This document shows, piece after piece, positions 47,833 through 58,786 of a stretch of DNA of 64,000 nucleotides. Position numbers and translations under genes: made by a program. The stretch is taken from contig CM057825.1 in assembly GCA_030068075.1 (NCBI GenBank), positions 119,550,322-119,614,321 on the forward strand, in the 5' to 3' direction. The notes under the pieces are model-generated. The model was not told the DNA's origin and made no database searches. It saw nothing but the letters and a program-made list of their open reading frames with translations. The stretch's first letter is position 1. Every line of letters begins with the position of its first letter. This stretch comes from Paguma larvata (lineage: Eukaryota > Chordata > Mammalia > Carnivora > Viverridae).

Positions 47833-48006
47833 ATTGAGCCTTTCTGGGTCCCCAGTGCCAAGGGGGAGGGGCGAGGGAAGTACACAGCAGGGCAAGGAGC
47901 ACAGGGACGCGTTCACAGCAGTCAGCAAGGGAAGGGTGGATTCAGTTGGGTCTGCTCAACTCGATCCTGCTGACAGGTGGGATCAGAAGTCGGTGATTCT
48001 TTTTCT

Positions 48007-48228
48007 TTTTTTTCTTTTTTCTTTTTTTAATTTTTTTTTAATTTATTTACTTTTGAGAGACAGAGCACAGATGGGGGAGGGGCAGACAGAGAGGGAGACA
48101 CAGAATCCAAAGCAGGCTCCAGACTCTGAGCTGTCAGCACAGAGCCTGATGCGGGGCTTGAACTCACAGAGCAGATCATGACCTGAGCTGAAGTCGGCCG
48201 CTCAACCGACTGAGCCCCCCAGGCACCC
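48007..48228 (-). repeat. Feline SINE, inverted
   Basis: T-rich start, GAGAGACAGAGCACAG, AAAGCAGGCTCCAGACTCTG, ACTGAGCCCCCCAGGCACCC. GGTGATT(C/A)TTTTTC lies on both sides (about 47993 and 48229). Confidence 0.95.
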
Positions 48229-48709
48229 CGGTGATTATTTTTCTATTTAATTCTCCACGCGTACAAAAGCTACGCAATATTAATTGTCGATCAATGGCCT
48301 GACCCTGGCCTCGTCCCCAAACGAAGGAACTGGAGTCTCCTGGCTGAATTTCTGCATCGTGTCTGCTACCTCCCCTGCCCGGTCCCAGGTGTCTTCCGGC
48401 AATAAAGCCGGGCTTTAAAGAGCGTGAGACAGGAGGCGTGTGTCTTACGAGAAGAGGTAGGCGACCATCTTGGTGACAGGCACGCCATCAGTTCCTTCTG
48501 GCCAGGGCGTCCTCGAAAGCATAAAAGACTGAATCCCAACCTGGTCACCACTCTTGCCGGCCCCCGTGGTCGTCGCGCCGAGAAATAAGCAGCTCGGGAA
48601 AAGCCGTCTTGACGTTTTGATTTGTTAAGGCGTGATTCATTTTCGAGTCGAGTTAACGGCTTGTAAACTCGGGGGTTTAGCGCCAAGTGATTAAGAAGTA
48701 AGCAGCCGT

Positions 48710-48850
48710 GAAGCCGGCGCCGTGGGGCCGCGGCTGACCGCCCCCTGGGAATCGTCCCGCCGGACGTCCGGGTTCGCGTCCGGGTTCGCCTCCACGTTCG
48801 CCGTGGCGCATCGGAGCCGCCCCTGCGCCACAGACGCAGCAGGGTCACGT
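48710..48850. promoter_or_regulatory. Short CpG-dense patch
   Basis: Many CpG with a local near-repeat of CGTCCGGGTTCGC at about 48765-48795. No linked exon; function unknown. Confidence 0.25.
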
Positions 48851-49169
48851 GATGCGTCTCCCTGGGAACCCCGGCCAGTCCGTCGTGCCCTTCTCCCCGC
48901 AGTAGGCTGGGGGTGGGGAGCGCTGCCCTCCGCCAAAGGGAAGTTGGTGGATTTGCGCACCACACTCCCACGAGGCCTCACCTCCACCTGCCCTTCCGTT
49001 GCAAACTCCCGAGGGCCTGGCTCGGGGTAGCAATACAGACCCTGCGCGCTCGAGGATAAGGGGAGGGGGGCAGAGTGGGCAAAGGGGACGGGGAGGTACA
49101 GGACTCCAGTTATGGAGTGAGTTAAGTTACGGGAGTAAGCAGCAGAGCCTGAAGAATAAAGAATATTAT

Positions 49170-49320
49170 ACTGGCGATGTAACGATATAACAGGACAGCA
49201 GGTAGCTTCGCTCGGGCTGGGCAGGGCATACCGTATAAGCTTGACAAATCACTCAGCTGTACACCTGAAACTAACGCAGCGGGGCCTGTCCGCTGTACTC
49301 AAATAAAAGCCCTTTAAAAA
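49170..49320 (+). repeat. Possible L1-like 3' end
   Basis: 'CACTCAGCTGTACACCTGAA', 'ACTAACGCAGC' and 'GTACTCAAATAAAAGCC' resemble a LINE 3' terminus. Confidence 0.35.
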
Positions 49321-49343
49321 TGAGGTCAAAATAAGATAATAAA

Positions 49344-49573
49344 GGGGCGCCTGAGTGGCTCAGTCGGTCGAGCGTCCAACTTTGGCTCAGGTCATGATCT
49401 TGCAGTTTGTGGGTTCAAGCCCTGCTTCAGGCTCTGTGCTGACAGCTCAGAGCCTGGATCCTGCTTCGGACTCTGTGTCTCCCTCTCTGTCTGCCCCCAC
49501 CCCTGCCCCACTCATACTCTGTCTCCATCTCTCTGTCAAAAAATGAATAAAGATTCGAAAAAAAATTTTTAAA
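49344..49573 (+). repeat. Feline SINE
   Basis: GGGGCGCCTGAGTGGCTCAG head, GCTGACAGCTCAGAGCCTGG, tail CAAAAAATGAATAAAG; AAGAT(A/C)AT(A)-type repeats flank it. Confidence 0.95.
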
Positions 49574-51326
49574 AAAGATCATTAAGACCCAGTTTTTAAG
49601 GAGCTCATCCTTGGGCACAAATAGCTTCACACAGACATGAATACAAAATAGCCACTCCACAGGGGCCAAGGACGGGGTCCCCCTGGTCCTAAGTGGGGAT
49701 GGAGCAACAGGCCCCCACCCCCACCCCCCAGCCAGGCACATGTTTGCCCAGCAGCAGGCGAAGGGAAGGGGGCTCAGGACTGTACAGTGACTTGTCCCGC
49801 GGGCTGGGAAGTGAGCAGATAGGATCGGGGCTGGAACCCAAGCTTTCCTGGTGCCAGAGCCCAGGCTCGGTGTGCTGCTTCAGTCAAGGGCCAGAGAATA
49901 AAATAGTCCAGGCTTTGCGGGCCACGTAGCCGCTGCTCCGTGCGGCCAGTGCAGCGCGAAAGCCGCCCCGGGCTAAGTGCGCAAGCAAAGGACCGCGGCT
50001 GTGTTCCAGGCAACCTTTGTTTACAAAACAGTGGGCCATGGTTTGCTGACTGCCGCCCTGCCGCCTTCCCGAGTTCTGAGAAAGCCGAGGCCAGGGCCTA
50101 GAGAGCCTTCTGGAAGAAGCGTCAGCAGGAGCCGGACTGTACGAAGTTCAGCCAGCGCAGGTGGCGTGAATGAGATCCGGGGCCGGCCGGGGTGGGCGCG
50201 CTCGTGGAGTGGAGAGCTTTGATGTGGTCGGCCCGGAGGCCGGGGTCTCCCCTCTCAGCTAGCAGGAGGACGTGCCCCCGCCCCCAATTCCCACTCCAGT
50301 TTGGTGCCGCTTGTGAATTATGGGGCAGAAGCACCTTGACCATGGTCCCGCCCAGCTTGTGGGGGCTGAAGCAGGAGCCGCTGTGGTTCACAGAGCCCCC
50401 CGGGGTCATCAACAGGGCCTTTGTTCCCTGGGAACTTCCGTGCATTTAGTGAATAAAGTCAGTGCGAAAAGCAGAAACCATGGTCTGCAGACAGGAAGCA
50501 CACATCCCCTGGAAAGGGCCTCCTTTCAGCATAAAGGACACTCCGCCCTGCGTGCGTGCCAAGCCCCGTGCCCCTCCGTGCCTGCACTGCAGTGCGGCGA
50601 CAAGAACCTGGTGATGCCCCCAGCTGGCAGTCGGGGGGAGGTGCTGGGCGCGTGTGTTTCCATGTCCGCATGGCGAGCAGAGCTTGCCCAGGTCTGAGTG
50701 TCTCCAAAGCGTGGCGCTCGCAGGCATCACAAAGGTGCGGTCCCGTCTCTCAACCCGGAGCTGCTCCGAGGGCCACGTGGAGCCCTACATACAGGCGCCT
50801 TTCACCAGAGCTTTTGTCCCCTTCCCTCCCCCGCCCCCACCCCCGCCCCAAACTCACCAGAGCCTCCAGAGCAGGGCAAAATCTGGGACAGGGGGCATCC
50901 CGGGGGCTCCTCCCCCTCCTGCCCAGTGCCCCGCCTTGGACAGAACTTGGAGGCGTTAGCAGGGACCCCGAGATTTTGCCGTGAGATGTCCCGTGTCCCT
51001 GCGTGAACTTCATCAGGATGCCTCTGAAGCCCCAAGGCTGTGTGTCCCCTTCAAGGGCACAGCCAGCCCATTGCTGAGCCAGCAGCCGGGGCTCAGATTT
51101 ATGGCTCACGGCCGTCGGCTCCGTGGCCGGCTGCGCCCTCCTCCCTGAAACAGCTCCGAAGTGTGTCCAGGTGGGACCAGAGAGGTCAGCTCCTTCTGGG
51201 GAGCGGACCCGGACTTTCAAGGCACCAGCTTGGGTGGGTTCGAGGTGGCCTTTACGTGAAGACCCCCCCCCAGGCCCGCGTGTCTCTTCCTGCTTGGTCA
51301 CCTCACCGCAGGCTCACCTCTTGCAG

Positions 51327-51488
51327 GCTTTGCCGTGGCCCAGTGCATAAACCAGCACAGCTCGCCGTCCCTGTCCTCGCCACCGCCGTCTGCCAGCGGG
51401 AGCCCCAGCGGCAGCGGGAGCACCAGCCACTGTGACTCTGGAGGCGCCAGCTCCTCGTCCACCCCTTCTGCCCTCCAGAGCCCGTCAG
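51327..51488 (+). CDS. CLEC16A: CLEC16A coding exon, Ser-rich tail (inferred exon 23)
   Basis: 162-bp internal exon. The split Gly codon leads to GFAVAQCINQHSSPSL, followed by a Ser/Gly/Pro-rich low-complexity stretch (SASGSPSGSGSTSHCDSGG, then ASSSSTPSALQSPS). It ends with one leftover G and donor TCAG/GTACTG. This is the intrinsically disordered C-terminal region of CLEC16A, described in the family as important for protein stability and for its role in mitophagy. It is codon-biased to AGC/TCC/GGC, GC-rich and repeat-like, so small in-frame length differences between species are expected. Confidence 0.97.
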
Positions 51489-54400
51489 GTACTGCCCGCG
51501 TGACGTGGGCCGGGGGAGGGGCAGTGCTTCGGGGAGCTCTGTGATCCGCCGGTGTCAAGACAGCCGCCCCCAGCTCGTCCTGGCCTCTGTGTCTGGGGAC
51601 ACCGCCTCTCGGGGTTCCGCGTTCGTTCCGATGACCCTTTGCCCACAGGCCGGCCGGTTTAGCTCCCGGCGGGGAAGGAGTCGCTCCTCTCGCGGGCTGG
51701 CCCCCCTGCTGACAGGCCCCTTCCTGACCGCAGGGCTGGAGGGGACGGACAGCGAGCGGCCGAGCCTGAAGCCGCCCCGTTATCTCCCCCACGAGGAGGG
51801 GTCTCTCCAACAAGACTGTTTCAAACTGGTGGAAGAATTGCATCCCTGCTAATTTTTTCTTTCCTCCATAACGTACCCACCCGTCTCCTCTGTACATGGT
51901 GCAGTCCCGTCGCCCGTGCCCGGGGCCCACCTCTCGAGAGTCCATCATACCAGAGCGGACTTAGCACGCGCAGACCCTGTGAGCAGGGAGACGCGTGCGT
52001 GGGCGCCCCCTGCGTTCCCGGTCACCGAGAGCCCTGCACCTGCGAGCGGCCCGCTGTGCTGGGCGAGATCCTAGGAGAAAGGCACCAGGCTTTTTCCCTG
52101 AATGTCGTGGCCCCGCCCTCCCCCACGCCGCCAGAGGAGCGGGCCCGGGCGGGGGTGCTGGCGGTGGCCCCGATGGGGAACGAGGCTTCCCGCTCCAGCA
52201 GTGGCGCCCTGTGAGTCTGGAGGGCCCCGCGTGTCTCTGCTTTGGGGAGCCCCCGGTGACTCCAGTCTGCACCCTCATTTGGGGTCCCTCATCGTGCTTC
52301 GCTGTTGCTTCAAGGTCCCGTCCAGAGCCCTCGCCCGTCACGTTTCAGGGGCACCCTGACCAAACTCGTGTTAGGTGGTGGGCGGATGGGGCATGATAAA
52401 GCCGCGTGCCCTGGGGTCCCGGGAAGTTAAGGGCCCCTGGCTGCTGTTCCCTCAGCCCCAGAGCCCAAGGTCTCCTTCGGGGCCCACTCCTCTCCGGAAT
52501 CTTCAGCCTCTGCATCCCCCAGCCAAGGGTTAACCCGCCCGGTCTCTGTGCCCGTGGCTCAGGGCGTCTCAGCTTGCTGCCTGCAGCCCCCCTCCTCCCG
52601 TGAGCATCCATTACCTTCATCCGCTATTGACATCCAGGAGCCCAGGCGGCAGGGTCAGCCTCACGCCACCTCACTTAGACCCGTTTCCACTCAGCACCTG
52701 CTCCCCCCACCCCCCAAGCCCCCCTCCCCCGCCGCAGCTCTGGGAAGGCAGCTGCCTTTTCTGAGCTCCTTCTGAGCCCGACCCGAGCTTGGCTGCCTGC
52801 GCGGCTGCCACTCCCGGGCCCGGAGCGGGACTTTCAGACGGAGCTTCCTCCAGAAGCCCAAGACCTGCCCTCCGTCTTCCCGCGAAGCCCGGTCTCCTGC
52901 CCGCTCTGGGGACCAGGGTCGCGCGTTCCTGCGCTTGTGTGTGCACCCACGTGCTGCCTGCATGTGCACGCTGCCGCCTCTGTGTTGTGTGCACCCAAAC
53001 ACACATATACTCCCCGTCGCGTTTTGGGCGAAGTTCTCTTCCCGGTGGAGCTACGCGGCCCTTGCCCTCGTTTTAAAGAAGCCCAGACAACGGCTAAGCA
53101 CACAGACGCACCATCTGCTTCCTTGTCCAAAACTAAAAACAGCAAAGACCCAAGTCCTCAAAATCAGGCCTGCGTTTGCAGACGTTTGCCTGAGCGTGGC
53201 CCCCGGGGCGCCGGCTCCGCGTCTTCCCCCAGAGGCTCAGGGTCCCCAGAACTCGAGTCTCTTTTCTCTTAGCCTCCCTCGGCCCCTCCTTCCCCACCCC
53301 CACCATCCCCTGCACGGTGCCAACGACAGGCCGTCTCGTCAGAGAAACGCGGCAGCTGTCAGGTAGCCAGGCAGTTCCAGCCCGTAAGTGATGGCCAGGC
53401 CCTCCTGAATGTCTGCCCCCGTCCGGGACGTCCCCGGCAGGCCTGCCGTGGCAAGTGCGCGAGGCCCCATTTTTTATGCTTGCCTGACAGTAAAAGCCTG
53501 CGGCCCGAATCTCTGCAGACGCTGAAATAACTCACCCCCCGACGAAGGGCCCGCCTGTCAGGCGGCTCGTACTTCACTCTTCACCGAGGGCCCAGCTCTC
53601 GATCCCTAGAAAGACAAGAGCGTCAGAACCCCAAGCTCCTCCCCGTCACAGGTCCCCGGCCCCGGGAGTCTGTTTGTTTCTCAGCGACAAGCTCCCAGGC
53701 TGGGCTTCAGCCTCCTGGGTCCGTCCAGATGGCTCAGCGTCTGCCTGGCGTCTTCCCAGGCCGTGCGGGACGGGAAGCCAAGGAGGGAAGGGAGGCAGTT
53801 TGGGTCAGGATGGGTGCTTGTCAGCCAGTTGCCTGGTTTGCTGTCGGCCCGGCGCGGTGCCTCGGTGCTCAGGCCGCCGACCGCCAAAGGCTGGCCCTCT
53901 GCCGCCTCCGCTCCAGACTTTCCGCCTGCGGGGCCCAGCCACAGTCAGCCCGAGGCAGCATCCCTGGAGGGCCGCTGGGCACCAGGATGGGCCATGGCCT
54001 CCCCCTGCCCCGCAGCCCACCCAGCCTGGACAGCTGAAAACAGCTGCAGCCCAGTCAAGGGGCCACTTGTTCTCCAAGTGGTTTTTGAGGACACAGTGTG
54101 GAACCGGAAGCCTCTGAGCCCAGGGAGTTCCCAGCCTGCACAGCAGCTGCCGGGCCCTTCGCAGCCACAGTTAGCTCCGGTGGCCTCTCTGCTCCCGAAG
54201 CCACACTTCGCACGGTCAGGTGTTCGGTTGGAGAAGCGCACGAGAGACGCCATCCATCAGGGGACAGGACGGGCCCGGTTTTCCAGGTCTCTGTGATTCT
54301 GAAACCCGGATGATCCAAGGCTCTATCCCTGAAAGCCAGGGTGACCCTCACACTGTCTTAGCAGTTGTTTTGGTCGGGCACCCGCTACGCAGCCTTCTCG

Positions 54401-55958
54401 GTGTACGTCCCAATGGCTGCACCTCCTCGGAGAACCCCCCAGCCCCTCACGTGTCAGGCACTTTGCTCATAAACACTTGATAGACGCCCCGTCTTTGAGA
54501 CCCGCCACCTTGTACCTCACACTGTGCGGCCGAAAACCCGGGGGCTCAGAAAGACCCCGCAGCTCGACCACGACGGCGCAGCCAGCGAGCAGAGGAGCCT
54601 GCACGTGAGCTCCCGCTTTGGCGCCTCCAGAACCCACGTTCCACCTTCTGAAAGAACCCCCTGGGGCACCCATGCCGCTCCCGAATCTGTCTCTGGGGCC
54701 AAGGAAAAGCCACAGCCCATGAGTCCCTGGTAACTGGGCAGCCCCAGGCAGCCAAGGCTGGGCTGTGTGGCCCCCATGGGGGGAAGCCTGGCCGTCCCCC
54801 CAAGTCACCCACGAAGTGGACCCCAGATGGCCTTATCTCCACTGCCAGCCCAAATGGGTTCGTCCCCAAATGAGGGCATGGAACTATTTCGATACTCGGT
54901 ATCCACCTCCACCTTCTGTCCGTCCCAGGGGACCCGAAGTTTTCTGCCCGGGTTTGTAAGAGGCTCTGGTTTATCCCCAACACAAATTCTCTCCACTTCC
55001 CATGGGGTCTTGAGTCTGAGCGACTCAAGTTTTGTGGATGTCAGACCCGATCTCACTAGGGTCCCTACCAAGAGTGGCCCTCAGGTCCAGACTCTCTCGA
55101 ATCTTCCCTGTGCCGGCCTTGAGACCCCATCCCCACCGTATTAACTTTTCTAACCGAACAGGCTTTGGCAGAGTCCCTGCTGGGTGCAGGCACTGGGGAC
55201 AGGGGGTCGTGCCGTGTGGAGCGCCCAGGCTAGCAGGGGAGGCCAGGTTCCATCCAATGACCACGCACTGGAGAGGGACGCCCGCGGCCTTCATGGGACA
55301 GGAGGTGGCCTTGGGGACCCACACCCACCAGGCTGAGCCCAGCATCTGGCAGGAGACAAGATGGCTCCCCTTCCCCGTCTCTCTGGGGTCTCCCTGTAAA
55401 TTCCGTCCTTCCAGATATAGTCTGTTTTTGAGGGACGGTCCACGTGCCCCTGAGGGCCCCTGAGGGCTGAGCCTGTGGCCCAATGCTGGCCGAGGGCTCC
55501 TCGCCGCAGGAGGGGAAGGGACCCGCCTGGAGAGTCACCGGTTTGCCCTCTGCGCCGGGGAGCACCTGCTTTGGAGTCTCCCTCACGTGCAGGGGACAGA
55601 GTGTGGGCGCTTGTGAGTGGCCTTTTCGGAGGGGCCGGACCTCACATCAGGGCCAAGAGACAACCCCAGCGGAAGGAAAGGTCACAACTGAATTCCCTGG
55701 TAACCAGAGAAACCACCCAGAAGGAGGTGGAGGCAAGGGTATTTGGTTTTCTTTGTTATTTACCCATTAAGTCCGCACTTTAACGCCTGATGAGTGAGGT
55801 GAAGCTCAGGGAGCCCCCGGGCCTTCCCGGGAAGAGGCGGTGCCCTGGGCCGCAGAAGCGTGCCCGGCGTCTCATCACCCGCTCACCCCGTGCGGTGGCC
55901 TGACGGGCCTCAGCTTGTTCTCCAGTGAGAAAATGAGGGGGATGGAATTAGCAGAGGT

Positions 55959-56176
55959 TCTTTTTTTTAAATTTTTTTTAACATTTATTTATTTTTGAGA
56001 GACACAGAGACAGAGTATGAGCAGGGGAGGGGCAGAGAGAAAGAGGGAGACCCAGAATCCGAAACAGGCTCTAAGCCGTCGGCACAGAGCCCGAGGCGGG
56101 GCTCGAACTCACAGACCGTGGGATCATGACCTGAGCCGAAGTCGGCCGCTCAACCGACTGAGCCACCCAGGCGCCC
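55959..56176 (-). repeat. Feline SINE, inverted
   Basis: T-rich start, ACATTTATTTATTTTTGAGA, GGGGCTCGAACTCACAGACC, ACTGAGCCACCCAGGCGCCC; GTTCTTTT flanks it on both sides. Confidence 0.96.
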
Positions 56177-56314
56177 AGTTCTTTTCTTAAACACTTGATG
56201 GTTTCGAGATGCTGACTGTTGCAGAGAACATAGGGCAGGAAAGAGAAAACGGACCCAACTGGGAACCAAACATAGTGCCAGTGGGAATACTTCAGAATAC
56301 TTCCTGGGTTACAG

Positions 56315-56316
<2 letters not shown>

Positions 56317-56389
<73 letters not shown>
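56317..56389 (+). repeat. (CT)n(CA)n compound microsatellite
   Basis: About 47 bp of CT followed by about 25 bp of CA, then degenerate CA-rich sequence to about 56430. Confidence 0.97.
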
Positions 56390-56391
<2 letters not shown>

Positions 56392-56914
56392 GCGAGTGCA
56401 CACTCACACACGCCCACGCACAGTCACTCCCACACACGCTGGCACACGTATGCCCTGTGCAGAAGAACACCCCTCAGACGAGAGCTCTGTGTGTCACACA
56501 CGTTCTGGGCGAGCGGCTTTGGGGAGGAAAAAGGGTCGTCTGTCACAAAACAAAGAGTACGGGCCAGCCTGCTCTTTCGGCCGGCCAGCCGGAAGGCCAG
56601 CGGAATTACGGAGCACTCTTTCCTCTGGGGTTTCGTCGCCAGAAGGAAGGGTTTGGCTCCTGGAGGCCTTTGTCGCGGCCTGGCAGGGGCAGGGTCCTGC
56701 CGTCCCCATCCTCCCCTGCTCCCTGCGCTGTCTGCACATGTGGCCTTCACCGCAGTGCACAGTCCCGTCTGGGCCCAGTGGGGGCCGCACAGCGGCCCTG
56801 TGTGTCACCAAGCTCGGTTACCAATCGGGCAGGACGTGAAGGACAGAACCCCTGAGCCACGCATGTCATCTTTCCTCCCCAGCCTTCCGCATGACGTTAC
56901 ATTCTTTTCACCAC

Positions 56915-57060
56915 GGTAAAATAAAATACACGTACCGTAAAGTAAACCACTGTTTTGAAGCCCGTGGCCCGTGGCTTTCGGTATATTCACGCTGTGTTGT
57001 GTGGCATTAATTTTCGGCTCTGCTCCGATCCCGAGTTTGGGTCGGAGATTACGCTCCTTC
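56915..57060 (-). repeat. Old L1 3' end fragment, inverted
   Basis: 'CACGGTAAAATAAAATACAC', 'GTAAACCACTGTTTTGAAGC' and 'GGTATATTCACGCTGTGTTG' match the inverted L1 3' terminus. Confidence 0.5.
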
Positions 57061-57079
57061 CTCCCCGCGGAGATGCTCC

Positions 57080-57880
57080 TAACTTTTTTGTTGCAGCCAG
57101 TGAGAGCCCACCCCTGGCCGCTCGGCACCCGGTCGCAGGCCTGCCTGCTGAGGCTGCGTCTCGGTCCCCAGAGGTTCAGATCAGCAGTGTGTCTTCCGGA
57201 GAGCGGAGCCCCGCGGCCGGAGCGGGTCCCGGGGCGCCTCGATCGTCCGTCCGGGGCTGGCCCCGAGCTCGCGGAGCCGCCCCGCTGGCTTCAGTGTGGC
57301 GAGGACTGAACCTTTGCCGTCTTTACCCTCGACTAAGCCCCACGTGCGGGCAAACGGTCAGGTCCCCAGCCGTCCCGACAACCCTCGTCCTGGTGGGGCG
57401 GAGTGGGGGGCTTCGCCCGTTCGGGGACTGCCCGTCCCCCCCGCCCCCGCCACGCTCCCCTCGCGTGCACTCGTCCACGCTTGGCGTCCGCCACCGCTCC
57501 GCGCCCCTCTCCGTGCGCCCTTTCTCTGTCCCATTGTTAAAGGCTTTCTGTGACCTGTCGCTGTGTTTCCCTCTAGTCAGGAGTGGCAGGAAAGGACGCC
57601 GGCGAGTGTTCAGCCTGTCGGAGGCCGACAGTCACGGCGGCCACTGGGTTTAGTGCTTCGAACGGCAGCGCTCTCGGCGGCTCTCACAGGCGACTCAGGC
57701 AGGTCTCGCCCGGTAGCCTGCCCGGCCCGCGGCCTTTCCGGGCCTCGGGGGACCAAGGCTCTGAGCCCCGCTCCAACGGGCATTGCCCCAGCTTCCCTCC
57801 TCCTTCCGGCCTCGCCTCGGCTGAGGACCGAGCCCCCGGCCCTCCCTCGGGCCCTGGCAGCCCAGAAACACTGTCCTCTC
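57080..57880. promoter_or_regulatory. CpG-dense patch in intron 23 (possible CpG island)
   Basis: Long stretch of high GC and frequent CpG (GGAGCCCCGCGGCCGGAGCG, CGCCTCGATCGTCCGTCCGG, GAGCTCGCGGAGCCGCC). It lies 3-4 kb before the last exon. It may be an intragenic CpG island; a promoter for an antisense or truncated transcript is possible but unproven. Confidence 0.4.
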
Positions 57881-58176
57881 TGGGACAGGACGGCCGAGCT
57901 GGTAGGGGTTCTCCAGCTCGCTCCCCGAGGGGCCCCCTGGGTTAGGCCACGGGGGTCAAGCAGTAGATTCTGCAAAGAGCCACCAAGAATTCAATTACTT
58001 TCTTTTTCTTTTCCTTTCTTACCTCCCCTCCCTCCCCCGCCCCCGGCAGCTTTGCCCCAAGCTCAGTAGTGGATTCAGTCCAGCCTCGGCCAGAGGCCAA
58101 AGCAGCTCCTTCCTGAGCACTGATGGGTGTGGCTCCATTGTCCCCCCCTTCTTACACGCGGCGCTCCAGGTAGCCG

Positions 58177-58204
58177 CCGCCGCCGCCGCCTCCTCCTCCT
58201 CCGC
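58177..58204 (+). repeat. (CCG)n(CCT)n trinucleotide run
   Basis: Five CCG units followed by four CCT units, in intron 23. Confidence 0.9.
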
Positions 58205-58762
58205 AGGGCCCATCGCTGCTGCTTCCCCGCCTTCCCGACGTTTCTTCCAGGGTTTCCCACGTGCGCCTCCTGCTTGGCCTTTGCGCTTGCCAGTCAGGGG
58301 CCTTTTGCCTTCTTTTGCATTTAAAAGCTGCTTCCTCTCTGCCCTGGACCTGCTACGCTCTGCTGCACACCCGCCCCCCCCCCAGCTCTCCCAGCCTGAG
58401 CACACAACCCCAAAGATTTCCTGGAAACTGTCCCTCGACAAGGGCCATTTGAGCCCCTGCCCCTGGAGCCAGAGATCAGCTTCTGAGGCGGCTGGCCAGG
58501 GACGCGGGGACCCGCTGCCTCGGTGTCAGCCAAGGGCCGGGCCGCGGGAGGCCAGGCATCTCCTGTGGAAAGCTGGGCGTCCAGGGCTTCTGCTCAGGCC
58601 TCCACTCGTCTCCCCGGCTCCCAGCCAGGAAACCAGAATGTTCTCCGAATCTCACCTGTTCAGGGCCAGGCCCCTCCCTACGTGTGACCTTCAAGCTGAA
58701 AATCAGCAGGCCAGCAGCAGCAAGGGCTCAGGAGTAACCTTCCCAGCCCAGCACTGGGCCAG

Positions 58763-58786
58763 AAAATTACCCCGTGGGGTAATTTT
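58763..58786. repeat. Perfect inverted repeat, 11-bp arms
   Basis: AAAATTACCCC, a 2-bp spacer GT, and GGGGTAATTTT. It sits at the start of an AT-rich unique island (about 58740-59180). Confidence 0.9.

Larger units (their letters stand above)
13940..51326 (+). other. CLEC16A: CLEC16A intron 22 (37.4 kb)
   Basis: Large intron between GTAAGC at 13940 and the CTCACCTCTTGCAG acceptor (AG 51325-51326). It contains about a dozen feline SINEs, many MIR, L2 and L1 fragments, microsatellites (15553-15703, 28673-28699, 32208-32395), CpG-rich patches (about 21650-22000, 42720-43480, 48710-48850) and AT-rich unique islands (about 17560-17700, 33085-33300, 38840-39240). Stretches such as 29140-31560, 36550-38840, 40250-44040, 44240-45880 and 50000-51300 are GC-rich and apparently unique, and I see no gene in them. 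One phase-compatible candidate acceptor lies only 91 nt into the intron (14031). Confidence 0.92.

Noticed and set aside
48396..48411. CCGGC-AATAAA-GCCGG hairpin with a polyadenylation-like loop
   Set aside because: The 5-bp arms are short enough for chance. It lies deep in an intron with no sign of a transcript ending there.
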